A DNA stretch of 64,000 bases from Desulfuromonadales bacterium. GTDB taxonomy: Bacteria; Desulfobacterota; Desulfuromonadia; Desulfuromonadales; BM103. Below the pieces are notes generated by a model. It saw nothing but the letters and a program-made list of their open reading frames with translations. It did not search any database and had not been told where the DNA came from. Within the stretch, counting starts at the first letter, position 1, and each line of letters begins with the position of its first letter. The stretch covers positions 310,001 to 374,000 of the forward strand of contig JACZKE010000052.1 in assembly GCA_014860225.1 (NCBI GenBank). The letters run 5' to 3'. Both the position numbers and the translations under genes were made by a program. Below are positions 10,201-17,872 of the stretch, piece by piece.

Positions 10201-10463
10201 AGGCAATTCATCACGGTGCCGTCAAACGTATTCGCCCCAAGGTCATGACCATCTGCGTCATCATCGCTGGCCTGGTGCCGATCATGTGGAGCCACGGTGC
10301 AGGTGCCGATGTCATGAAACGTATTGCTGCACCGATGGTCGGCGGCGTGATCACCTCGGGCCTGATGGAGTTGCTGGTTTTTCCGGTCATTTATTTCATG
10401 TGGCGTGGGTTGAAACTGAAACGTGATATCGAGCCGACATCAACACAGGAGATCCACGAATAA
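7239..10463 (+). CDS. cusA: Heavy-metal RND efflux pump, CusA/CzcA family
   Basis: The 1074-aa protein is full length for an HME-RND pump and begins MLEKIIDWSIHNKFLVV, typical of the family. It carries the TM4 proton-relay region with Asp (AIGAMIDAAIIMIENAHKHL). Three methionines corresponding, by my recollection of E. coli CusA, to its substrate site are kept: in GDLLYMPTTLPGIS, PLSMLETT and TRIDMLATGIKTPVGIKI. That supports monovalent Cu/Ag rather than Zn/Co export. It is third in the operon after channel and adaptor; no CusF chaperone or two-component regulator lies beside it. Confidence 0.92.
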   Translation: MLEKIIDWSIHNKFLVVMLTVFIVIGGTYTMFNTPIDAIPDLSDVQVIIFTEYPGQAPQVVEDQITYPLTTQMLAVPGAKTVRGYSFFGLSFVYIIFDDGTDLYWARSRVLEYLNYAAGRLPTGVTPSLGPDATGVGWVYEYVLESDRHNLQELRSIQDWFLRYELTSVKGVAEVAAVGGYVKQYQVEVDPDRLLAYHLTIPQIKKAIQRSNNDVGGRLIEMAETEFMVRGLGYLQSIQDIESVVVGTDSRGTPIQVRDLARVTIGPELRRGLAELDGEGEVVGGVVIMRVGENALDTIAAVKAKLEQLKQGLPEGVSIKTVYDRSGLIERAVDTLTEKLIEESIIVAIVTALFLFHFSSALVAIVTLPIAILFAFIIMYFQGINANIMSLGGIAIAIGAMIDAAIIMIENAHKHLERDRGKLPHWEIIANSSKEVGPALFYSLLVITVSFLPVFALGEQSGRMFKPLAYTKTYAMAGAALLSVTLVPVLMGWFIRGKIPDEAKNPINRIMIRLYHPVVDFVLKWRWSVLIVALAITLTSIIPLKRMGSEFMPPLYEGDLLYMPTTLPGISITKAKELLQQTDRIIGQFPEVHHVFGKVGRAETATDPAPLSMLETTIMLKPEDEWRTIPRERFYSSWSDSWELPKKPLRWIWPEESTITIEELKTELNESIQFPGLTNAWTMPIKTRIDMLATGIKTPVGIKIMGDDLEVLSALGEEIEAIVRDIPGTLSAFSERVVGGNYLDFDIDREAVARYGLTVGDVQDIIKSAIGGMNVTQTVEGLERYSVNIRYQRDYRNDLQSLKRVLIPIAGGKHIPISQVAEIRIKKGPPGIKSENARRTAWIYVDLKGTDVGTYVANAQKVIAEKITLPAGYNIVWSGSYEYMQAAAAKLRVVIPLTLLVILVIIYMNTKSLIKTGIIFLALPLSLVGCFWFLYLLGYNTSVAVWVGVIALAGISAETGVVMLLYLDLAYELWVKNGRMQNFGDLTQAIHHGAVKRIRPKVMTICVIIAGLVPIMWSHGAGADVMKRIAAPMVGGVITSGLMELLVFPVIYFMWRGLKLKRDIEPTSTQEIHE

Positions 10464-10570
10464 TTACGAAATAAGCCGGTAACCCCAAATAACGGAGAAC
10501 TTTCTCTGTAAAACATGTCCCGGATTCAAGTTGAAAGTGTTCACCCGAAACTTCAGACAGCACATGCAGA

Positions 10571-10607
10571 GTTTTCGTCCGGAAACGGTCCTTTTCCGGA
10601 CGAAAAC
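10571..10607. terminator. Perfect 15-bp hairpin at the end of the efflux operon
   Basis: GTTTTCGTCCGGAAA, a 7-nt loop CGGTCCT, then TTTCCGGACGAAAAC: a perfect inverted repeat 108 nt after the cusA stop. There is no long T-run, so it is either a weak bidirectional terminator or a REP-like/mRNA-stabilising hairpin. The left arm recurs at 3852 and a degenerate relative lies at 17786, each at an operon end. Confidence 0.6.
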
Positions 10608-10821
10608 TAACTAAACTCTTCATACTCCTCATACATTTTCCCAGACCCTGCCGCTCTTCTTGCATTTTCCTGAAAACGCGATAAATGGATAGTAAGAAAA
10701 CATGCAAAGAAAAGCAGGCTCAGCAGAACCCGCTTTTTAACATGGCTAGCCTGCACAAGAGCCATCCTGGCCTGTGCGTTTTTCCATGCAACGCAACATC
10801 TTTCCAGAGAAGGAGAAGAAA

Positions 10822-11277
10822 ATGAAAAAAAATGCTTGGCATTTCGGTCTGCTGGCTGCCCTTTTGATTCTGCCTGCCTGCGATAGACAAGAGGAACCGC
10901 CCAAAGAACCTGCTGCCGTACCACAACAGCAGGTTCAACCCGTCCAGCCGCCAATGACCTCTGAACAGGCGATGCCTCCCTCCGGGGCCATGCCCATGGC
11001 CGAATCAATGGCCAAGGGTGACATAGCTGTCGGCGAGAAGGTCTACAACCAGGCCTGCAGTTCCTGCCATGACGAAGGGATCTCCGGTGCTCCCAAGATC
11101 GGCGACAGTGCGGCCTGGGCTGAGCGCATTGCCAAAGGGATGGAGGCTCTGAACAAAAACTCCATCAACGGCTTCACGGGTGAAACCGGCATGATGCCCG
11201 CCAAGGGTGGATTCTCTGCCCTGAGTGACGACGAGGTCAAAGCCGCGGTGGAGTATATGGTGTCGCAGAGCAAGTAG
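10822..11277 (+). CDS. Lipoprotein monoheme cytochrome c (c5-like)
   Basis: Start at ATG 10822 behind GAGAAGGAGAAG gives 151 aa. A lipoprotein signal ends ILPAC, then a Pro/Gln-rich linker (about 20-65), then a small class I cytochrome c domain with heme-binding CSSCH and a likely distal Met in TGMMPAKGG. It should be anchored in a membrane facing the periplasm and shuttle electrons. Its partner is not evident; it follows the efflux operon but has its own upstream region (about 210 nt past the hairpin). Confidence 0.88.
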   Translation: MKKNAWHFGLLAALLILPACDRQEEPPKEPAAVPQQQVQPVQPPMTSEQAMPPSGAMPMAESMAKGDIAVGEKVYNQACSSCHDEGISGAPKIGDSAAWAERIAKGMEALNKNSINGFTGETGMMPAKGGFSALSDDEVKAAVEYMVSQSK

Positions 11278-11342
11278 GCTGACGCACATACAGACAGGCC
11301 AAAGAGCCAGGACCTTCGGGAGACACGCCTGGATGCCGGGAG

Positions 11343-12260
11343 ATGAAAATGAAACAGATCTTTTGGGCAACATTGCTTTGGACTCTCCTGATAGCCGGGC
11401 AATCGTTTGCTCTCGAGATTATTTCCCTGGCACCGAGTCGCGGTGCGCCGGGAACCCTGGTTGCCGTCAGCGGCGGACCCTTTTCCGCCGCGACGCAACC
11501 TTTTCTGGGAAGACATTACGTCGCTCCATTGCATATTCTCGAAAACCACCTGGAATTTACGGTTCCTTCTCTTCCGCCGGGCAATTACGTCCTGACGGTT
11601 CAGGACGACACCTCGATCGCGGAGCAAACCTTTCAATTTGAGGTGATGGCGCCGATCCCTCGCATAACAGCGTTGAGTCCGGGCAATATCGATCTCTGTC
11701 GTCTCGAGACCGGGCAACAGCTTGAGGTCGATGGGCACAACTTCCTGCCGGAGGCCGTCCTGCTGGTCAATAACGTTGTGGTACCCACCACTGTCATCGA
11801 GTCAACCCGCCTCGAAGCCCAATTGCAGGGTTTTCAACAGCCGGGGGTCTATGGGGTTGCGGTCCGTAACCCGGACGGAGCGACATCACTGCCCCATTCC
11901 CTCTGGATCAACAATCTTCCGGAAATCACCAGTATTGAACAGGGCGCCGAATTCCTCGAGTATTATGAGGTTATTATTCATGGCAAGAATTTTCTGTCGA
12001 ACTCGATTCTGGTGGTCAAGGAGCCGGAGGACAGTGTGATCGGTCAGGCTTATCGGCAATTCTCTTTCGTTGCCCGTCAACGCAACGCATCAGAAGGGAT
12101 GTCTGTGGTTGCACCGCAAACGGATAGATTGGTATTCGTCGACTGCCAGACCCTGATCTACTACCGTTACCCCGCCATTTCTCAGAACAAGTCCCTGGGA
12201 TTCATGGTCCTCAATCCGGATGGGCGCAAAACGGACATGTACTACGCGAACCTGCCATAA
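11343..12260 (+). CDS. Exported protein of tandem IPT/TIG (Ig-like) domains
   Basis: The 305-aa product has a signal peptide (MKMKQIFWATLLWTLLIAGQSFA) followed by three units starting ISLAPSRGAPGTLVAVSG, ITALSPGNIDLCRLETGQQL and ITSIEQGAEFLEYYEVIIHG, each with the IPT/TIG pattern of a beta-sandwich and a late NPDG turn. Function unknown; such domains bind polymers or other proteins at the cell surface. ATG 11349 is an alternative start with better spacing from GGGAG. It is 65 nt downstream of the cytochrome gene and could be co-transcribed. Confidence 0.65.
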   Translation: MKMKQIFWATLLWTLLIAGQSFALEIISLAPSRGAPGTLVAVSGGPFSAATQPFLGRHYVAPLHILENHLEFTVPSLPPGNYVLTVQDDTSIAEQTFQFEVMAPIPRITALSPGNIDLCRLETGQQLEVDGHNFLPEAVLLVNNVVVPTTVIESTRLEAQLQGFQQPGVYGVAVRNPDGATSLPHSLWINNLPEITSIEQGAEFLEYYEVIIHGKNFLSNSILVVKEPEDSVIGQAYRQFSFVARQRNASEGMSVVAPQTDRLVFVDCQTLIYYRYPAISQNKSLGFMVLNPDGRKTDMYYANLP

Positions 12261-12438
12261 AATGAGTTAGTACAAAAACTGTTATCGGTATCAACAATAA
12301 GCGATCAGGTCGGCCCCTGCCATCGGGCGAGCAGACAGAATATTTTTTGACCGTTCGTGTGCTGAGGGTGTATTGCTTTTGTCCTCAGGGAGGATACCCG
12401 CCTGGAAGCCGACAGCTAACCCGATTTTAGGTGAGCCC

Positions 12439-14568
12439 GTGAGCAGTATTACACGCGACAATCACAGACGAGGATGTAACCCGGGGCTGTTGCTGGCCCT
12501 GGTCCCGGCAGTATTGCTGGCCCTGCTGATGGCCGCCTTGTACGTCGTGCCGTTGCCGTGGCGCCTGACCTGGCCATGGGTACCCTCGCTCGGCGTCGAG
12601 TTTGCCCTGTATGTCGACGGCTTGTCGGCACAATTCCTGCTGCTGATCACTGGCATCGGTACCATGGTGTTTGTCTACGGTGCCGGTTATCTCGCCGAGA
12701 ATCCCAGGCGTAATCGCGTGTTCGTGCTGCTGCTGCTGTTCATGGCGGCGATGATTGGTGCCGTGGGGAGCGACAATCTGTTGCTGCTGTTCGTGTTCTG
12801 GGAGCTGACTACTGTGCTGTCATTCCTGCTGATCGGAGTTGACCATGACCAGCAGGCCAGCCGCAAGTCGGCTCAGCAGGCCTTGTTGGTCACAGGCTCC
12901 GGCGGACTTTTTCTGCTGGCCGGAATCATTCTGCTGGGCCAGATCGGCGGCAGTTACTCCCTGCAGACACTGCTAACGCAGGCGCCGCTGCTCCAGGAGG
13001 ATTCGCGCCTCAAGGCGGCGTTGACGTTGATCTTTATCGGCGCATTCTGCAAATCGGCACAATTTCCGTTCCACTTCTGGCTGCCCAACGCCATGTCCGC
13101 TCCAACCCCGGTGAGCGCCTATCTGCACTCGGCGACCATGGTCAAGCTCGGCATCTACCTGCTGGCGCGTCTCGATGCTGCGTTCAGCGATTTGCTGTTC
13201 TGGCAATACGCTCTGATCAGTACCGGCACTTTCACGGCGGTCATTGCCGCAATCCAGACGATCCGCGAGCGCGATCTCAAGCGGATTCTCGCCTGGTCCA
13301 CGGTCGCGACCCTGGGTACGCTGACCATGCTGATCGGTCTGCCCGGCAACAGTGCTGCGCTGGCGGTGGCAGTGCTGTTCTTCGCTCATGCGCTGTACAA
13401 GGCGCCGTTGTTCTTCGTCGCCGGCAACCTCGATCATGGAGTAGGCACGCGCGCCATCGACAAGCTGACCGGCATGCGTCGTTACATGCCATGGACCGCG
13501 ATCGTCGCGCTGCTTGCCGCACTTTCTATGGCTGGATTACCGCTGACTTTTGGTTTCATTGCCAAGGGCGCGATCGTCCATGCCAAGGAGCAGGTCGATG
13601 CCCTGCAGCTAGTGAGCTATGCCGCTATGTTTGTTAATGGAGTCTCCGTGGCGGTTGCGGCAATTGCCGCAATCCACATTTTCTGGGGACGTGACCGTTC
13701 GCCGCGCCAAGTACAGCCGCATGAAGTCCCTGTCACCATGCTGCTGCCGCCGCTGATCCTGGTGGTTCTGGGGCTGCTGTTCGGTCTTGTCCCGACGCTG
13801 GTCGACCCGGCGCTGGGTGCCGCCGTGCACGCTATGTCACCCGGTTTTGATATAACCACAGTCAGTGAGTCGTACGAATTTCTTGCCGTGGTGAAGGCCA
13901 TGCTTGGAGCCATCTTGCTGGGCTGCGTTATCCTGCTCAGCTGGAATCGCCTGGATCTGCTGCTGAGGAGAGTTCACCGCCTGCATAAGATCGGGCCGGA
14001 AGCCTGGTATTGGCGCTCTCTTGAATTTTTACCGTTGCTCGCCGCAAGACAGACCCGCCTGTTGCAGCATGGTCGGCTGCCGTACTACCTGTTGACCATG
14101 ATCGGAGCAGCTACCTTGCTTATTCTGATTCTGCTGCTCGCGGCGCGGCCGGACTGGAACTGGCCGGATCTGCAGACCCTGAACGCGCCGGTATTCGGAG
14201 CCTCGCTGCTCATCGCAGCCGGGGCTTTAGTGGCGATGTTCGTACGCGACCACCTGGTGCTGCTGCTGGTCAGCGGTCTGGTAGGCTATGGCTGTGCCGT
14301 ATTGTTCCTGTTTACCGGTGCACCCGATGTTGCCTTTACTCAGTTCGCGGTAGAAACCATCTTTGTCGTGGTGGTGGCTGCAGTATTGCTGCGACTGCGA
14401 CGCACCCCACTCGATATGCGTGCGGTTTCGACGGAAGCGCGACTGCGCCCGCTGGCGTTGGCCGTGGCGATTGTTTTTGGTGCGAGCCTGACCGCGTTGG
14501 TACTCCTTATGTCCGGGCTGCCGTTCGACAGCGTGCTGGCAGATTTCTATGGCGAGCAGTGCCTGTGA
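12439..14568 (+). CDS. mrpA: Na+/H+ antiporter subunit MrpA
   Basis: Largest subunit of the Mrp cation/proton antiporter, homologous to complex I subunit NuoL. GTG 12439, with AGGTG upstream, is preferred to the upstream ATG, giving 709 aa. It has many transmembrane helices, the proton-path region PFHFWLPNAMSAPTPVSAYLHSATM, and a C-terminal MrpB-like/DUF4040 segment (FTGAPDVAFTQFAVETIFVVV). Slightly short for MrpA (usually 750-800). First gene of a seven-gene operon in which neighbours overlap or nearly overlap. Confidence 0.92.
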   Translation: MSSITRDNHRRGCNPGLLLALVPAVLLALLMAALYVVPLPWRLTWPWVPSLGVEFALYVDGLSAQFLLLITGIGTMVFVYGAGYLAENPRRNRVFVLLLLFMAAMIGAVGSDNLLLLFVFWELTTVLSFLLIGVDHDQQASRKSAQQALLVTGSGGLFLLAGIILLGQIGGSYSLQTLLTQAPLLQEDSRLKAALTLIFIGAFCKSAQFPFHFWLPNAMSAPTPVSAYLHSATMVKLGIYLLARLDAAFSDLLFWQYALISTGTFTAVIAAIQTIRERDLKRILAWSTVATLGTLTMLIGLPGNSAALAVAVLFFAHALYKAPLFFVAGNLDHGVGTRAIDKLTGMRRYMPWTAIVALLAALSMAGLPLTFGFIAKGAIVHAKEQVDALQLVSYAAMFVNGVSVAVAAIAAIHIFWGRDRSPRQVQPHEVPVTMLLPPLILVVLGLLFGLVPTLVDPALGAAVHAMSPGFDITTVSESYEFLAVVKAMLGAILLGCVILLSWNRLDLLLRRVHRLHKIGPEAWYWRSLEFLPLLAARQTRLLQHGRLPYYLLTMIGAATLLILILLLAARPDWNWPDLQTLNAPVFGASLLIAAGALVAMFVRDHLVLLLVSGLVGYGCAVLFLFTGAPDVAFTQFAVETIFVVVVAAVLLRLRRTPLDMRAVSTEARLRPLALAVAIVFGASLTALVLLMSGLPFDSVLADFYGEQCL

Positions 14569-14996
14569 TCTCATGGCTGCCTCCCGCCGAGGTGTTCGTG
14601 CGCGTCCTTTATGCGATGCTGCTGTTCGCCTCGCTCTGGATTTTATGGCGCGGCCAAAACGCCCCTGGCGGCGGCTTCATCGGTGGTCTTATGGCGGTGG
14701 CTGCGAGCGCCGCCTACGCGCTGGTGTTCGATGCGGGCAGTGCCCTGCGGCGGTTACCCCTCGAGCCGGTCCGTCTGGCGGCCTGCGGTGTGCTGCTCGC
14801 GCTTCTGAGCGGCTTGCCGGCGTTGCTGAACGGCCTGCCGTACTTGACTCACCGCGGGGTCACGCTCTCTTTCGGCGTAGTCGAGCTGCCGGTGTCGACG
14901 GTGATATTGTTCGACCTGGGCATCTACCTTTGCGTGTGGGGAGTGTTCGGCGGCTACTGCCTGGCATTGGTGCGCGCCATTGAGGAGGAGTCATGA
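14559..14996 (+). CDS. mrpB: Na+/H+ antiporter subunit MrpB
   Basis: The 145-aa MnhB-domain membrane protein contains NAPGGGFIGGLMAVAASAAYAL and HRGVTLSFGVVELPVSTVILFDLGIY, both characteristic of the family. GTG 14559 overlaps the end of mrpA by 10 nt; GTG 14565, forming a GTGA overlap, is an equally good start. It overlaps mrpC by 4 nt. Confidence 0.9.
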   Translation: MPVISWLPPAEVFVRVLYAMLLFASLWILWRGQNAPGGGFIGGLMAVAASAAYALVFDAGSALRRLPLEPVRLAACGVLLALLSGLPALLNGLPYLTHRGVTLSFGVVELPVSTVILFDLGIYLCVWGVFGGYCLALVRAIEEES

Positions 14997-15379
14997 TCTG
15001 GGCGGTTGCCCTGGCTCTGGGCACGGTTATAGCCGCAGGCACCTATCTCCTGCTGTCGCGTGACCTGCTGCGTTGTCTCATCGGGCTGGTCCTGTTCGGC
15101 AACGGCATCAACCTGTTGCTGTTCACCGGTGGCCGCCTGACCAGCAGTCTGCCGCCAATAATCGACGCTGGCGAGACGGCTCTGGCCGTGACAGCGAACC
15201 CCCTGCCGCAGGCGCTGGTGCTGACGGCCATCGTCATCAGCTTCGCTCTGATGTGCTTTTCGCTGGTGCTGGCACTCCAGATCATCCAGCTCGCCGGCAG
15301 CGATGATGTGGCCCGGTTGCGTGCATCGGAGCCGCCCTCGCAGGATGGCATCAAGCCGGCTCTGGAGGAACCGTCCTGA
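14993..15379 (+). CDS. mrpC: Na+/H+ antiporter subunit MrpC
   Basis: The 128-aa, three-helix NuoK-like protein contains GLVLFGNGINLLLF and DPLPQALVLTAIVI-type sequence (here ANPLPQALVLTAIVI). GAGGAGG in the end of mrpB serves as ribosome site; ATG overlaps the mrpB stop, and its own stop overlaps the ATG of mrpD (TGATG). Confidence 0.92.
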   Translation: MIWAVALALGTVIAAGTYLLLSRDLLRCLIGLVLFGNGINLLLFTGGRLTSSLPPIIDAGETALAVTANPLPQALVLTAIVISFALMCFSLVLALQIIQLAGSDDVARLRASEPPSQDGIKPALEEPS

Positions 15380-16833
15380 TGCTGGTTCTTCTACCCCTGC
15401 TGGTGCCGCTTGCCACCGCCCTGCTGTGTGCCCTGACCTGGACGACGCCGCGTCTGCAACGGGCCATCAGTGCCGGTGGCGCCATGTTGTTGCTGCTCTG
15501 CTCGCTGGCCTTGCTGCGGCAGGTCATGGCGCAAGGCGCGATCACCCTGGTCGCCGGCAACTGGCCGTTGCCCTTCGGAATCGCCTTCACCGCCGATCAC
15601 CTCGGGACGGCCCTGGTGCTGATCGCCGCACTGATGCTCTCGATCACCCTGCTCTGGCAGGAGAGCGCTGCAGACGCCGCACCGGTTTCACCCGCGCTGC
15701 ACCCGCTGCTGCACGGGTTGGTGGCCGGTTCCACAGCCGCGTTCCTGACCGCCGACCTGTTCAACCTTTATGTCTGGTTCGAGGTGTCGCTGATCTGTGC
15801 TCTCGGTCTGCTTGTGCAGGGCGGCGCCTTGCGACAACTAGATGCTGCACTCAAATACTTTGTACTTAACCTGGTCGGCACACTGCTGTTGCTGGCAGCG
15901 GTCGCATTGTTGCACGCTGCCACCGGACAACTCAACTTCACGGCGTTGGGTGAGGCCGCCTCCCGGCTGGATCACTCGGTCAAGCTACCGCTACTTGGCT
16001 TGCTGATGCTCGCTTTTTTGATCAAGGCCGCTGCCTTTCCATTTTTTGCCTGGTTGCCTGTCTCGTATCACACCTTGCCGGCACCGGTGCTCGCGTTGTT
16101 CTCGGCACTGCTCACCAAGATCGGGATCTGCGCGCTGCTCCGTACCATCGCAGGCGTGTTTTTCCCGGCGCCGGAACTGCTGTTTACGCTGCTTGGTTGG
16201 ATCGCGCTGCTTTCCATGGTGACCGGCGTGCTCGGCGCCGCCTATCACTGGGACATGCGCCGTATCCTGGCCTTTCATACCATCAGCCAGATCGGCTATA
16301 TCCTTCTCGCCATTGCGCTGTCTTCTCGTGCCGGCAACGCTGCTGCAATTTTCTTCGCCCTCCATCACAGTATGGTGAAAGCCGGATTGTTTCTGGTCGC
16401 TGGCCTGATCTACCGCCAGACCGGTCACTACGACCTGCGTCGGATCGGCGGGCTGCATGCAGCCAAACCCGGCCTGGCCGTACTGTTTCTGCTACTGGCC
16501 CTGTCGCTGGTTGGTATCCCCCCCTTAAGCGGCTTCTGGGGTAAGTACCTGATCATTAGCGAAAGCTTCAACCAGGGCGAATATCTGTGGGCCGGATCAG
16601 CATTGTTTGTTGGTTTCCTGACCCTCTATTCGATGGCCAAGATCTGGCTTGAAGCCTTCTGGAAGCCACATCCCGACAGAGCCTGGCGGCTCCCCACTGG
16701 GGTGCGCACTGCCCCGGCATATGCCGGTCTCTGCCTGCTGGTGCTGGTGACCTTGTGGGTCGGGCTGGTCCCGGAGCGTCTGCTCCTGTTTGTGTCGGAT
16801 GCGGCCGCGACATTGCAAGGAGGTGTGCCATGA
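15379..16833 (+). CDS. mrpD: Na+/H+ antiporter subunit MrpD
   Basis: The 484-aa NuoM/N-like proton-translocating subunit shows the conserved TM5 Glu in LYVWFEVSLICALG, Lys in LIKAAAFPFFAWLPVSYHTLP and the long helical bundle expected of the family. Length is normal. It overlaps mrpC by one base and mrpE by four. Confidence 0.93.
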   Translation: MLVLLPLLVPLATALLCALTWTTPRLQRAISAGGAMLLLLCSLALLRQVMAQGAITLVAGNWPLPFGIAFTADHLGTALVLIAALMLSITLLWQESAADAAPVSPALHPLLHGLVAGSTAAFLTADLFNLYVWFEVSLICALGLLVQGGALRQLDAALKYFVLNLVGTLLLLAAVALLHAATGQLNFTALGEAASRLDHSVKLPLLGLLMLAFLIKAAAFPFFAWLPVSYHTLPAPVLALFSALLTKIGICALLRTIAGVFFPAPELLFTLLGWIALLSMVTGVLGAAYHWDMRRILAFHTISQIGYILLAIALSSRAGNAAAIFFALHHSMVKAGLFLVAGLIYRQTGHYDLRRIGGLHAAKPGLAVLFLLLALSLVGIPPLSGFWGKYLIISESFNQGEYLWAGSALFVGFLTLYSMAKIWLEAFWKPHPDRAWRLPTGVRTAPAYAGLCLLVLVTLWVGLVPERLLLFVSDAAATLQGGVP

Positions 16834-17168
16834 AAGTTCGGCCATTGATTGCGGTCAGGCTGCTGCTGCGTTTCGTCGGCCACTGCGTGTTGTCGGGGAT
16901 AGCCACTGCGCGCATCATCCTGCGGTTGACCCAGCCACCCGCAGGTCTGGTCCGTCTGCATTTTTCCCCCATGAGCCCCACCGGTGCTGCCGTGATGGCA
17001 GCCCTGGTCACTCTGACGCCGGGGACCACCGTGATCGACATCGACGTGATGCGGCGGGTCATGCTGCTGCATCTGCTCGACACCCGTGTCATCGAAGCCA
17101 CTCTAACGGCTATCCGACGCGATTTTGAACGGGATATTGCGACACTTTTCCCGGAGGAGGGAGCATGA
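16830..17168 (+). CDS. mrpE: Na+/H+ antiporter subunit MrpE (short)
   Basis: ATG 16830, overlapping the mrpD stop and preceded by AAGGAGGTG, is the start; the ORF track begins 25 codons too early. The C-terminal part fits MrpE (MAALVTLTPGTTVIDIDVMRRVMLLHLLDT; LTPGT is the family signature). At 112 aa it is shorter than the usual 155-165 because the N-terminal membrane helices are reduced. Position in the operon supports the call. Confidence 0.85.
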   Translation: MKVRPLIAVRLLLRFVGHCVLSGIATARIILRLTQPPAGLVRLHFSPMSPTGAAVMAALVTLTPGTTVIDIDVMRRVMLLHLLDTRVIEATLTAIRRDFERDIATLFPEEGA

Positions 17169-17437
17169 TCGCATTGCTGGTTTTTGCAGTGTTTGGCTGC
17201 GTGGTGATGGGTTTGATTCGCTTTGTATGCGGACCGGACGATGCCGACCGGATCGTCGCCCTCGACATACTGTTCTCCGCCGCAGTGGCTTTTTGCGCGC
17301 TCGCTGCTCTCGCCACCGGTCGCGTGCTGTTTCTCGACATCGCTATCGGGGTCGCTCTGATCGGTTTCGTCGCTACCCTTGCGTGGGCACGCCTGGTGGA
17401 GATGCCTCGCGAGCAAGATGAGGAGTCTGAATCATGA
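17165..17437 (+). CDS. mrpF: Na+/H+ antiporter subunit MrpF
   Basis: The 90-aa, three-helix protein contains FVCGPDDADRIVALDILFSAAV, matching the MrpF signature (GP..ADRIVALD). It overlaps mrpE and mrpG by 4 nt each. Confidence 0.92.
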   Translation: MIALLVFAVFGCVVMGLIRFVCGPDDADRIVALDILFSAAVAFCALAALATGRVLFLDIAIGVALIGFVATLAWARLVEMPREQDEESES

Positions 17438-17754
17438 GTGCCGCCGGCGTCATTCTGCTGATCCTCGGCGCGCTGGTGCTGCTGCTGGCGAGCGCCGGTC
17501 TGTTCATTCTGCGTGATGCCCTGTCGCGCCAGCATGCAGCGACCAAGGCGGGTTCGTTGGGAATCGTCTGCATGGTGGCTGGCACGGCGCTGATCGGCGG
17601 CGACTGGTCATGGGGCGGGCGCGCCTTGCTGATCGTGCTGATCGTCTGGCTGACCTTGCCGGTTGCCTCGCATGTACTCGCCCGGGCAGCTCTGCGTGAG
17701 AGCAACGGACGGGATCTGCCGGTGCACGACGCTTTGCGGGAGCCGCCTGCCTGA
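17434..17754 (+). CDS. mrpG: Na+/H+ antiporter subunit MrpG
   Basis: The 106-aa, three-helix protein has the MrpG pattern (ILGALVLLLASAGLFILRDALSRQHAATKAGSLG). It is the last gene of the mrp operon; a degenerate copy of the operon-end repeat lies 31 nt after its stop. Confidence 0.92.
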   Translation: MSAAGVILLILGALVLLLASAGLFILRDALSRQHAATKAGSLGIVCMVAGTALIGGDWSWGGRALLIVLIVWLTLPVASHVLARAALRESNGRDLPVHDALREPPA

Positions 17755-17785
17755 AGTTCAGTCCTGTTGAAGTATCCACAATACA

Positions 17786-17823
17786 GTTTTCAATTTGAAA
17801 ACGGTTCTTTCCCGGATGGAATC
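17786..17823. repeat. Degenerate third copy of operon-end hairpin repeat
   Basis: GTTTTCAATTTGAAAACGGTTCTTTCCCGGATGGAAT aligns with the 10571 element (same ends of the left arm, similar loop CGGTTCT against CGGTCCT, related right arm). It sits between the convergent mrp operon and the MAT gene. Confidence 0.4.
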
Positions 17824-17872
17824 CGCAGCGACTGCATTTCAGGGGTTTTTGAAAGCGTTGTATGCGTGTCTG

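Noticed and set aside
16568-17416. 282-aa minus-strand ORF across mrpD-mrpF
   Set aside because: Antisense shadow of three overlapping, recognisable Mrp subunits.
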